Source: a virus
Length of the DNA: 45,590 nt
IMG/VR virus record: IMGVR_UViG_3300046009_009581
Span: 1-45,590 of that record
Strand: one strand, 5' to 3'
Part shown: positions 30,307 to 38,638 of the stretch, piece after piece
Layout: every line of letters begins with the position of its first letter
Position numbering within the stretch: the first letter of the stretch is position 1
Notes under the pieces: generated by a model
Databases searched by the model: none
Told to the model about the DNA's origin: nothing
The model's input: the letters and a program-made list of their open reading frames with translations, nothing else
Position numbers and translations under genes: made by a program

Positions 30307-31299
30307 ATGCCAACAATAGGATTCGGACAGTTATATAACAATGGAGTAAAATATATTAAGATTAATAGATATGACTCTGGTGGACTTGATAGATCAGATT
30401 ATTTAAGTCAACTACAATCAATTACTTTAACATACCCTGATCGTAGTGCTATTGAGTACCCTATCACTACTATTCAAGAACAAGCTAACTTTTACTTATA
30501 TGGTATAACCCCAGGATATAGTACTTCATCTAAAGGAGAAATTTTAGATTACTCATTAGATGTTCAAAAAAATAGTACTGTAGCCCCATCTGGAGTTATA
30601 ACTTACATAACTAGTTATGGGACTATAACTTCAAATCCAATAAATTATTTCACTGCGTCTTCAGGAGTATATTATTTTCATAAAACTCCTAATGTGGGTA
30701 TAATATATTCTTGGTCAGCTGAAATTAAAATAGCATCAGGTACAGCTGGAGATGATAGTGTTATAGTTTTAGCTCAATCTGGTTCAAGAACAGGCGGTGA
30801 TAAAACATTATATGATTTTACTGGATTAACATCTACTGTGTATATCCCTATATCAGGATCTGGGGTATTAACTCCAAATATTATTTTTGGAGAAAGTTTT
30901 AGCCCTATAGAAAATAGTTACTATATAGCGTCAATATTCAATAGTAATATAACAGTTTCAGGAGGAAATGTAACATTAAGAAATTTTAACCTCCAATTTA
31001 TAACATCCTCAGCCCCATTTAATGGCTCATCATCATTAGCAATATTTAACCCAGACGCTATTAATTTTGATTATAATGATTATAATCCATTACTAGATAA
31101 TGCTGAGACAGCCCAATACTCAGATGTTTGGATGGATGTAGATTATTCTCAAAATCCCTTGACTCCTGTTAATTTTGGCCTTATCATATCTGGAACAGCA
31201 GATAGAGCTTATGTTCAAGACTCAAATTATAGTTCACAAGCTTGGTCTAATATCAGGTACAATGGTAGTAAAACAACTTCATATATAGTAAACCAATAA
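30307..31299 (+). CDS. Virion structural protein, 330 aa
   Basis: Beta-rich, with the opening FGQLYNNGVKYIKINRYDSGGLDRSDYLSQLQSITLTYPD. Segments such as SNPINYFTASSGVYYFH recur in the preceding gene (SPINYFTVSSSGLYFD), suggesting a shared domain or contact surface. No enzymatic motif. Part of the tail operon. Confidence 0.65.
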   Translation: MPTIGFGQLYNNGVKYIKINRYDSGGLDRSDYLSQLQSITLTYPDRSAIEYPITTIQEQANFYLYGITPGYSTSSKGEILDYSLDVQKNSTVAPSGVITYITSYGTITSNPINYFTASSGVYYFHKTPNVGIIYSWSAEIKIASGTAGDDSVIVLAQSGSRTGGDKTLYDFTGLTSTVYIPISGSGVLTPNIIFGESFSPIENSYYIASIFNSNITVSGGNVTLRNFNLQFITSSAPFNGSSSLAIFNPDAINFDYNDYNPLLDNAETAQYSDVWMDVDYSQNPLTPVNFGLIISGTADRAYVQDSNYSSQAWSNIRYNGSKTTSYIVNQ

Positions 31300-31303
31300 G
31301 TTT

Positions 31304-32830
31304 ATGGCTAATTTTACAACAGTATTTAAAACTAAAAATAACTCACCTATACCAACTAATATAGATAATGATCCTCAAAAATTTTTATTAGGGGATAGTA
31401 TTATAGGTGATTTTAATACTTCTACTAATAACGGGAGTGGACAGGGTAATTTATCAGCCGCTGAAAAAAATCAAACATACTTTGCTTATTTTGATGGTGT
31501 TGGGGGTACGGGTCCTGAAATTATAGACCAAACCGCTTATTTTATTAAATATTTGATTGATTCTCAAGGTAATGTTGTTACTCCTCAAGCTAATTCATTC
31601 GCTTTATTAAACTTAAATCAAAATTTTGAAAAAGGTAAAATAGTAAATGTTACTAGTTTAGATGGTACAACATTATTTACTACATTATTAGGTAATAAAG
31701 CGATAACAGGTATTGGTAAAATAGAAACAATTCTTGTGACTGAAACTGGCTCTGGAAGAATGGATTATATTCCAACTATGAGTTTTGGAGCTAGCTATTT
31801 AGCTGTTAGTTCTGAAACAGCTTATAATTATTATTTTGAAGCTCAAAAACAAAACTCAGCTGTAATAAATAATACAAATTATCAAAAATTAGACTTTTCT
31901 ACAGTAGTTAATAATAATAACAATGATTATTCCCCATCAACCTATATTTATACCTTTCCTAATAATACCTCAGATCAAGGTACTTTAGTGAAGTTTAAAA
32001 CTAAATTAAATGTTAGAAAAGAAAATGGAAGTGGAGTTTCTAACGCTCTAGCTGTACAAATTTGGAAAAATGGAACACCTTTACAACTTGAAAGTACTTC
32101 AGATATAGATCTCACTACTAGAGTAAAATCTTTCTCTTCTATTACTCCTGAACCATTCCATATCTCAAGTAAACCTTTTAATTTTATCACTGGAGATCAA
32201 ATAGAAATCCGTTATAGAGTAGCTAATGGTGCTAGTAACGCTAAATTACAAATAGTAGCTAATGATAATAATTATAATACCTACTTTAGATCTTATCAAA
32301 CATATGTGGCTACTAATTATACAACTAGTTCATATTGGTCAATAGGAACCTGGTCAGAAAATCCAACATTAGAATACTCTGTTTTAACAGCATCTAAAAC
32401 ATTAACAGGATTATATAGTGATCAATTCACTCAACTCATGCCTACAGCTTCAACTAATTTTGGTTTTTCAACCATTACTCAACCATTCCAACCTAAACCA
32501 GGTGATTTTATACGTTTTGAATATGATAAAAGTAAAGTCCATACTATATATGAGGTAGGAACAGCAAATACTGGAAGTGGTACTAATATATCTGGTAGTT
32601 TAACATTAAAAGTTAGACCTGGGATACCAACAGGTTCTATATTAGATCATTTTTGTTTATATAGAGTAATACCAAATGGTAATTATGTTATATTAGATAT
32701 TAAAAAACCATCCGGTACAACAGGTCAACCTTTGACTGGATTTATTAAACCACAATATATATCTAAAGAATTAGAGGATAATTTTGAAACTATAATTAGT
32801 AAACTTAACGCAGAAGGTACATTATCATAA
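31304..32830 (+). CDS. Virion structural protein, 508 aa
   Basis: Beta-rich with alternating hydrophobic positions and many N/T/S turns. Contains SKPFNFITGDQIEIRYRVANGASNAKLQIVAND, which reads like a jelly-roll strand pair. The N-terminal 200 residues differ in style from the C-terminal half. No known family is recognised. It precedes the late box at 32831. Confidence 0.6.
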   Translation: MANFTTVFKTKNNSPIPTNIDNDPQKFLLGDSIIGDFNTSTNNGSGQGNLSAAEKNQTYFAYFDGVGGTGPEIIDQTAYFIKYLIDSQGNVVTPQANSFALLNLNQNFEKGKIVNVTSLDGTTLFTTLLGNKAITGIGKIETILVTETGSGRMDYIPTMSFGASYLAVSSETAYNYYFEAQKQNSAVINNTNYQKLDFSTVVNNNNNDYSPSTYIYTFPNNTSDQGTLVKFKTKLNVRKENGSGVSNALAVQIWKNGTPLQLESTSDIDLTTRVKSFSSITPEPFHISSKPFNFITGDQIEIRYRVANGASNAKLQIVANDNNYNTYFRSYQTYVATNYTTSSYWSIGTWSENPTLEYSVLTASKTLTGLYSDQFTQLMPTASTNFGFSTITQPFQPKPGDFIRFEYDKSKVHTIYEVGTANTGSGTNISGSLTLKVRPGIPTGSILDHFCLYRVIPNGNYVILDIKKPSGTTGQPLTGFIKPQYISKELEDNFETIISKLNAEGTLS

Positions 32831-32838
32831 TATTTATA
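32831..32838 (+). promoter_or_regulatory. Putative late box
   Basis: TATTTATA in AATATTTATAATAAAATC, 20 nt before ATG 32858. The flanks match those at 24902 and 41403. Confidence 0.6.
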
Positions 32839-32857
32839 ATAAAATCATAAAAAAGAA

Positions 32858-33514
32858 ATGGGATATTTAAATAACCAAATCATAACAGTTGACGCTATCT
32901 TAACTAAAAAAGGTAGAGAGTTACTAGCCAAAAATGATGGCTCATTCAGAATTACACAGTTTGCCTTATCAGACGATGAAATAGATTATACTTTATATAA
33001 TCCAAATAATCCATCAGGCTCGGCTTATTATGGTCAAGCGATTGAAGGTATGCCTCTTTTAGAAGCATTCTCAGATGAGACTCAAATAATGAAATATTTA
33101 CTTACTACTTTACCCCGTGGTACAGCTAAAATGCCTATTATTAATATTGGTTATACTAATATTACATTAAAACAAGGTGCTTCATTATCAATCACACCTC
33201 AAACATTAAATTATTTAGGTGGAACACAAACTTATGAAACATCTGGTTATAATTTTACTATTGGTGATGTTAGAACAATGAGTGTATTTAATGGTGTTGG
33301 TATTAATACAACAGCTGCTACATCACTTAATTCAACAACTACTCTTGGAACTAATGTGTCTAAAACAGTAATTGGTTCTACATTAAATATGACTGGTACT
33401 ACTATTAATACTTTATTTGGTAATCAAACTCAATTACAAACTATATTAATTGTACAAGGTAGAGATAGTGGAGCAAGAGTAACAATTCCAATTACTATAA
33501 CAAAAGTTAGTTAA
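32858..33514 (+). CDS. Conserved T4-like virion protein, 218 aa
   Basis: The opening MGYLNNQIITVDAILTKKGRELLAKNDGSFRITQFALSDDEIDYTLYNP is a signature shared by virion proteins of marine T4-like phages (VDAxLTKKGRELLAxNDGSFxITxFALxDDEIDY). The C-terminal half is a beta-rich, Thr-rich domain. Role in the virion not defined. Late box 20 nt upstream. Confidence 0.75.
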   Translation: MGYLNNQIITVDAILTKKGRELLAKNDGSFRITQFALSDDEIDYTLYNPNNPSGSAYYGQAIEGMPLLEAFSDETQIMKYLLTTLPRGTAKMPIINIGYTNITLKQGASLSITPQTLNYLGGTQTYETSGYNFTIGDVRTMSVFNGVGINTTAATSLNSTTTLGTNVSKTVIGSTLNMTGTTINTLFGNQTQLQTILIVQGRDSGARVTIPITITKVS

Positions 33515-33531
33515 TAAAAATATTATAAAAA

Positions 33532-34605
33532 ATGTCATATAAAACCTTAGACCCTCAAGATTTCCTAGTTAGTGCGGATACTGTAACAGCTCCATGTTGG
33601 ACTAATTATATTTCTCCACTAACAGCTATGTATACATCATCTGTACAAATAGCTGGATCATCTGGAAATTATTACCTAAATATATATAATTTAGATCCAT
33701 CTACTAATTCAAGTACTACTGAGTTGCAATTTAATATTACTTATGGCAATAAACAAGGATCAGGATCATTATTATATGATGCTGGAATTAATGGTTTATC
33801 CCCAACTAGAACAATTTATGGACAGTGGAGAAATATGATTTATGGAGATGAAAATACAGATTTTTCATTTTCAACTGTAACCCCAACTCAACAAGATTTT
33901 TATGCTATCACAATTGATAGAGCTAGGTACAAAGAATCATTATTCCCTGGATCATTAAATTTAACACTATACTCAGCTTCTAATTCAATTACTCTAACAG
34001 ATAATAGTTTAGATACAACTACTATTACATATAGTGATGCTGGTCGTATATTTCAAATAGTATCTGGAAGTAATGGATCCGCTGTCACAACAGCTAATAG
34101 TGCCTTAGGAGCAATTAGTGCGGGTATGACAACATCAGGATCATATGGTTTATTTTTACCTGATGTTGGAACTATTATATTAAATGCGGCCGCTTTAGAT
34201 TTACCATATGCTAGTGGAGGCATTGCTTTAAATACTTTAAGAACATCAAATTCTAATGTTAATAACCCACTACGTTTATACTCAACAGCTTCTGGAAGAA
34301 TTGGTATGACTACAGGTTCATTTACAAGTAGTTTTGCTTTAAACAGTCAAGAAACAATCACCTCTGATTTTGTATTCTGTAGAGCTAGAAATGCTGAGTT
34401 TAATTACACTGAAAATCCAAGTTTCATATCAGGTAGTACAGGCGCTGTATTATATGATTTGTTCATTAATAGCCCAACCACTTATATTACAACAGTGGGA
34501 ATGTATAATGATCAAAATGAATTATTAGCTGTAGCTAAATTATCTAAGCCACTTAAGAAAGACTTTACAAAAGAAGCATTAATACGTGTTAAATTAGACT
34601 TTTAA
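33532..34605 (+). CDS. Virion structural protein, 357 aa
   Basis: Shares its C-terminal block with the next protein: AEFNYTENPSFISGSTGAVLYDLFINSPTTYITTVGMYNDQNELLAVAKLSKPL against EEFNFSLNPSLISGSTEGTVYNFVTSSYFAPYVTTVGFYNEAQELLMVAKLGQPL. The common block holds the motif FNxxxNPSxISGST and is known from tail-region proteins of T4-like phages. Position suggests a baseplate or tail-sheath-end component. Confidence 0.7.
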   Translation: MSYKTLDPQDFLVSADTVTAPCWTNYISPLTAMYTSSVQIAGSSGNYYLNIYNLDPSTNSSTTELQFNITYGNKQGSGSLLYDAGINGLSPTRTIYGQWRNMIYGDENTDFSFSTVTPTQQDFYAITIDRARYKESLFPGSLNLTLYSASNSITLTDNSLDTTTITYSDAGRIFQIVSGSNGSAVTTANSALGAISAGMTTSGSYGLFLPDVGTIILNAAALDLPYASGGIALNTLRTSNSNVNNPLRLYSTASGRIGMTTGSFTSSFALNSQETITSDFVFCRARNAEFNYTENPSFISGSTGAVLYDLFINSPTTYITTVGMYNDQNELLAVAKLSKPLKKDFTKEALIRVKLDF

Positions 34606-34608
34606 TGA

Positions 34609-35601
34609 ATGAGTGCTTACAAACAATTTTTAAGCACGGATGTTATAGTATCTCCGTTAGTTGTTAACAAAAGTTTCACTTTTGCGGGAAGTGCATCTTG
34701 TGCTGAGGTTGGAATTCAAAGATATATAGGGGTTAATACCCCTTTTCTTTCATCTTTTGAAACAAATGACGTTTCCCCATTCCAATCAATTTCAGGTTCT
34801 TTAGTTTATAATTCTATAAAACAATTATATTATACTAATTACATCCCTAACCCAATTAGTGGGTCACCTTATATCACTAATTATTTAGGACAAGTAGTTG
34901 AAGATGACTCATTAACTAATGTTTATAGTAGATTTTATAATTATGAACAAACTAGTTTATTCCAAACTAGCTCAGCTACTTATATTTCTAATTACGGATT
35001 TAGTAGATATTTCCCTACCCAATCAGCATTAACTTTTAGTGGAGGAAATAATGAAGGCACTATAGGTGTTCTATCTATACCTAAGAATTTATTTGGGGAT
35101 TACATTAATCCAAATTCATTCTATATGTCTGTAGATTTAGAAGAATCAGGTAACCCATATATCTTTACAGACAATGGTGAGGGTCTTTTAAATTTATCAG
35201 GTTCTACTGAAACAAAAGGAATTATTAATTATTCTCATGGGATAATAGTAATTGATTTATTCAACGCTGCAGATGCTGTTTATGATTGGATTGGAACATA
35301 TGTTGGAGCTGGTTCCCCATTCACATGCAGTTTCCAAAGTTCAAGAACAATATTTGAAACACAATACAAATGTACTATTAGACCTGAAGAATTTAACTTT
35401 AGCCTAAACCCATCATTAATATCAGGCTCAACAGAAGGAACAGTTTATAATTTTGTAACAAGTTCATATTTTGCTCCATATGTCACAACAGTAGGTTTTT
35501 ATAATGAAGCTCAAGAATTACTAATGGTAGCTAAATTAGGACAACCACTTCCAACAAGTACAACAACTGATACAACAATATTAGTTAATATAGATAAATA
35601 A
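34609..35601 (+). CDS. Virion structural protein, paralog of 33532
   Basis: 330 aa. The C-terminal 75 residues align with the protein before it (see that entry), while the N-terminal parts differ, consistent with duplication of a shared C-terminal domain. Starts 3 nt after the previous stop. Ends the main tail block. Confidence 0.7.
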   Translation: MSAYKQFLSTDVIVSPLVVNKSFTFAGSASCAEVGIQRYIGVNTPFLSSFETNDVSPFQSISGSLVYNSIKQLYYTNYIPNPISGSPYITNYLGQVVEDDSLTNVYSRFYNYEQTSLFQTSSATYISNYGFSRYFPTQSALTFSGGNNEGTIGVLSIPKNLFGDYINPNSFYMSVDLEESGNPYIFTDNGEGLLNLSGSTETKGIINYSHGIIVIDLFNAADAVYDWIGTYVGAGSPFTCSFQSSRTIFETQYKCTIRPEEFNFSLNPSLISGSTEGTVYNFVTSSYFAPYVTTVGFYNEAQELLMVAKLGQPLPTSTTTDTTILVNIDK

Positions 35602-35605
35602 AATT

Positions 35606-36073
35606 ATGAGTAAATGGTTATATAAAGGTAGTGAAATAAATAATATAGAAGACTTTGGTGATAAAACACCATTTGGTTTTGTTTATTTAATTTCTAATAC
35701 TATCAATGGTAAAATATACATTGGTAAAAAATTCCTACAGCATAAAAAAACTAAAAAATTAGGTAAAAAAGCCATGGCTGAACAAACTGGTCCTGGTCGT
35801 AAGAAAACTAAAGAAGTCACTTACGCTGAATCAGATTGGAAAACATATTGGGGTAGTTGTAAACCATTATTAGAAGATGTAGCAACTATTGGTGAGGATA
35901 AATTCTATAAAGAAATTTTAGAATTAGCATGGACTTCAAAACATTTATCATATCTTGAAGCTAAATACCAATTTGTAACTGAGTGTCTAGAAAAAGATAG
36001 TTACAATGATAACATACAAGGAAGATACTTTAAAAAAGATTTGGCATCCCCAACTGTAGTTGATATACTATAA
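35606..36073 (+). CDS. GIY-YIG nuclease-fold protein
   Basis: 155 aa. GFVYLISNTINGKIYIGKK at 24-42 gives the two-strand GIY-YIG motif (VYL ... YIG), followed by a basic loop and WKTYWGSC; a Glu in LSYLEAKYQF near residue 118 fits the metal-binding residue. Similar proteins occur in many T4-like phages, where their role is not settled (DNA processing or a domesticated homing nuclease). It has no separate DNA-binding tail. It begins the replication/DNA-processing block after the tail genes. Confidence 0.8.
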   Translation: MSKWLYKGSEINNIEDFGDKTPFGFVYLISNTINGKIYIGKKFLQHKKTKKLGKKAMAEQTGPGRKKTKEVTYAESDWKTYWGSCKPLLEDVATIGEDKFYKEILELAWTSKHLSYLEAKYQFVTECLEKDSYNDNIQGRYFKKDLASPTVVDIL

Positions 36074-36075
36074 GT

Positions 36076-37008
36076 ATGGTAAATCAAGCTTTAGTAGCTA
36101 CATTAAATTCTGTTTTAGGACAAGGTAAAAAAACCTCAAAAGGTAATTACGCTTATCATTGTCCATTCTGTAATCATCATAAACCTAAACTAGAAGTTAA
36201 CTTATCTGAGAATGATAAAGGTGAACATCCATGGCATTGCTGGGTTTGTGATAAACGAGGTAAAAGTTTAGTTAAACTGTTTAAACTAACATCAGCCCCA
36301 GCTGATAAAATAGCTGAGGTAAAATCATTAGTTAAATATGTCTCCGATCATTTAGAAGTAACAGTAACTAATACTAAAGTAGAATTACCACCTGAGTTTA
36401 AATCATTAACTAACATATACAATAGCATTGAATATAAGCACGCTATCAGTTATTTAAAACGCAGGAATATCACCCTTAACGACATTATTAAATATAATAT
36501 AGGTTATTGTGAATCCGGTAAGTATAACAACTGTATTATTATACCATCATATGACGCTAACGGAATTTTAAATTATTTTACAGCTAGAAGTTTTGATAAA
36601 AACTCATCTTTAAAATATAAAAATCCTGATGTATCTAGAGATATAATACCGTTTGAACTGTTTATTAATTGGAATATACCAATTACATTATGTGAGGGAC
36701 CATTTGATGCGCTTGCTATTAAACGTAATGTTATCCCGTTATTAGGCAAAAATATTCAGAAAAGTTTAAGAAAAAAATTAGTAACATCTAAAGTAGAAAA
36801 AATATACATAGCGTTAGATAAAGATGCTATTAAACAAGCTCTATCATTTTGTGAAGAGCTACTTAATGAAGGTAAAGAAGTATACCTGGTAGATATGGAT
36901 GATAAAGATCCAAGTGAAATGGGATTTGAAAAATTCACTAGTTTGATTCAAACATGTCAACCATTAACATTCTCAAATCTATTTGAGAAAAAATTACAAT
37001 TAATATGA
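36076..37008 (+). CDS. DNA primase (gp61/DnaG-like)
   Basis: 310 aa. Zinc-binding domain CPFCNHH...HCWVC (Cys 29, 32, 55, 58), then a helical linker. The Toprim core is visible as LCEGPFDAL (205-213, catalytic Glu) and IALDKDA (245-251, Asp pair). It would make RNA primers for the lagging strand, together with a replicative helicase not seen in this window. Its stop overlaps the nuclease gene by ATGA. The zinc domain spacing is typical of phage primases. Confidence 0.9.
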   Translation: MVNQALVATLNSVLGQGKKTSKGNYAYHCPFCNHHKPKLEVNLSENDKGEHPWHCWVCDKRGKSLVKLFKLTSAPADKIAEVKSLVKYVSDHLEVTVTNTKVELPPEFKSLTNIYNSIEYKHAISYLKRRNITLNDIIKYNIGYCESGKYNNCIIIPSYDANGILNYFTARSFDKNSSLKYKNPDVSRDIIPFELFINWNIPITLCEGPFDALAIKRNVIPLLGKNIQKSLRKKLVTSKVEKIYIALDKDAIKQALSFCEELLNEGKEVYLVDMDDKDPSEMGFEKFTSLIQTCQPLTFSNLFEKKLQLI

Positions 37009-37775
37009 GTAAAATCAAACATTCATATGATCGAATTTTAGAAATATCAGACGACCATAAACAAATTACTCTCCCTGATTCTAGATATTATAGAAGAAAC
37101 GGTGACTACTACCCATCAGTTACTTATGTATTAAGTTTTTATCCTAAAGGAAAACATTTTGAAGATTGGCTTAAAAAAGTAGGTTATGCTTCAGAATACA
37201 TTGTTAAAAAAGCCGCTGATGAAGGTACTCAAGTTCATGAAATGATTGAAGAATATTTAAATGGTGAAGAATTAAAATTTCTAAATATACATGGGACACC
37301 TCAATATCATCCTGAAGTGTGGCAAATGTTTTTACGCTTTGTAGAGTTTTGGGAAACATATAATCCTAAATTAATTGAAACAGAAGTACATTTATTCTCA
37401 GATGAATTAAAAGTAGCTGGTACATGCGATTTAGTTTGCGAGATAGATGGTGAGTTATGGATTATTGATTTTAAAACATCTAACCATTTACAGACAACTT
37501 ATGATTTACAAACAGCTGTTTATAAACAATGTTATAAAGAATGTTATGGAAAAACAGCAGATCACGCAGCTGTGTTATGGTTAAAATCATCTAAACGTAA
37601 GTTAAGTAAAGAAAAAATGACAGGTAAAGGATGGGAGATATATGAATCAGAACGTACATTTGAAGAAAATTTAGATATATTCAAAACAGTACGTAAGTTA
37701 TTTGATCTTGAAAATCCTAAATCAGCGCCTGTGTTTGAGTCATTTAGAACTACTGCAAAACGAGAAGATCTATAA
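37005..37775 (+). CDS. RecB-like PD-(D/E)XK nuclease
   Basis: 256 aa. Motifs in order: GTQVHEMIE (H78), VAGTCDLVCEIDGELWIIDFKTS (G139, D142, D155 and K157), and the Q169 in YDLQTAVYK typical of the RecB/Cas4/lambda-exonuclease clan. Likely a DNA exonuclease used in recombination or repair. It is translationally coupled to the primase. The final RTTAKREDL tail is basic. The substrate cannot be told from the sequence. Confidence 0.82.
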   Translation: MSKIKHSYDRILEISDDHKQITLPDSRYYRRNGDYYPSVTYVLSFYPKGKHFEDWLKKVGYASEYIVKKAADEGTQVHEMIEEYLNGEELKFLNIHGTPQYHPEVWQMFLRFVEFWETYNPKLIETEVHLFSDELKVAGTCDLVCEIDGELWIIDFKTSNHLQTTYDLQTAVYKQCYKECYGKTADHAAVLWLKSSKRKLSKEKMTGKGWEIYESERTFEENLDIFKTVRKLFDLENPKSAPVFESFRTTAKREDL

Positions 37776-37783
37776 TATTTATG
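37776..37783 (+). promoter_or_regulatory. Weak late-box variant
   Basis: TATTTATG directly after the nuclease stop, 45 nt before ATG 37829. The last base differs from the consensus. Confidence 0.3.
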
Positions 37784-37791
37784 ATAAGAGG

Positions 37792-37823
37792 CTTGGCTTA
37801 GTCAAGTCTCTTTATTATATTTA
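37792..37823 (+). promoter_or_regulatory. -33/-7 promoter P25 in a hairpin
   Basis: CTTGGC at 37792-37797, a 17-nt gap, and TTATATTTA at 37815-37823. GAGGCTTG and CAAGTCTC around the upstream box form a 7-of-8 stem followed by TTTATT, so a terminator overlaps the promoter. Confidence 0.75.
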
Positions 37824-37828
37824 CATAG

Positions 37829-38638
37829 ATGATTAAACTAATCGAATTACTAAAAGAAGTTCAAAACGGTAAAAAAGCTATTATTATGGCTGGGGCCGCG
37901 GGTGTTGGTAAAGGTACATTTATTAAAGATATAAAAAATAAGTACCCACAAGTTAAATCTCTTAACCCTGATGATTTTTTTAATGCTGAATTAAAAGGAA
38001 GAGGAGTATCATTAGATTTAAAAAATGTATACAAATCAGATCCTGAAGGTAGATCAATAGCAGCCCAAGCTATGGGTACAGCGAGAAGTAAATACGAAAA
38101 AGAAATCCAATCATCTTTAGACAACTCAGTATTAATATTTGATATTACTTCAAATTCATATAATCCTATCTTAAAATTAAAAACAAGATTAGAAGAAAAT
38201 GGATATGAAGTAATGATGGTTTATTTATTTGCTTCATTAGATACTGTTTTAGATAGAAATGATAGAAGATTTGAAAAATCAGGAGGTGAAGATAGAAGTT
38301 TATTCCCACCAATGGTTGTTAAAACATGGAAAGGAGTAGTTGAAAATTTTGAAAAATATCAACAGTTATTTGGAGATAATTTTGTTCCAACAACTACTGA
38401 TGATACACCTATATCTTCATACTCATATGAAGAATTAAAAGATAAATATATTAAACCATATTATCCTGATCCTACAACCACAAAAGAAAAAACTGAAAAA
38501 GAAATCCAACAAGCTGAAAAAGAAAGAATAGAATTAATACAACTACTAAAAAAAGATAACCCAGCTATTCAAAATATTATTAAGAGTTTTAAAACTAAAG
38601 ACGAAGTTTTAGACAAAGTAAATACATTTTTAGGATAA
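37829..38638 (+). CDS. Zeta-toxin-like P-loop kinase with MIKLxxLLxE leader
   Basis: 269 aa. Leader MIKLIELLKE at 1-10. Walker A GAAGVGKGT at 22-30, LNPDDF at 45-50 (where zeta toxins have DPDxF), DITSNS at 105-110, and an Arg-rich lid (DRNDRRFEKSGGEDRSLF at 142-159) resembling the zeta-toxin RxxRxxxGGR region. Zeta toxins phosphorylate UDP-N-acetylglucosamine and block wall synthesis; other members phosphorylate other substrates. No epsilon antitoxin is seen nearby. The C-terminal 60 residues are a charged helix. Coupled to the next gene by TAATG. Confidence 0.65.
   Translation: MIKLIELLKEVQNGKKAIIMAGAAGVGKGTFIKDIKNKYPQVKSLNPDDFFNAELKGRGVSLDLKNVYKSDPEGRSIAAQAMGTARSKYEKEIQSSLDNSVLIFDITSNSYNPILKLKTRLEENGYEVMMVYLFASLDTVLDRNDRRFEKSGGEDRSLFPPMVVKTWKGVVENFEKYQQLFGDNFVPTTTDDTPISSYSYEELKDKYIKPYYPDPTTTKEKTEKEIQQAEKERIELIQLLKKDNPAIQNIIKSFKTKDEVLDKVNTFLG

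Noticed and set aside
35606-36073. GIY-YIG gene as a homing endonuclease inserted in the operon
   Set aside because: Spacing to neighbours is 2-4 nt and composition matches, with no intron or disrupted host gene; it reads as a resident phage gene.
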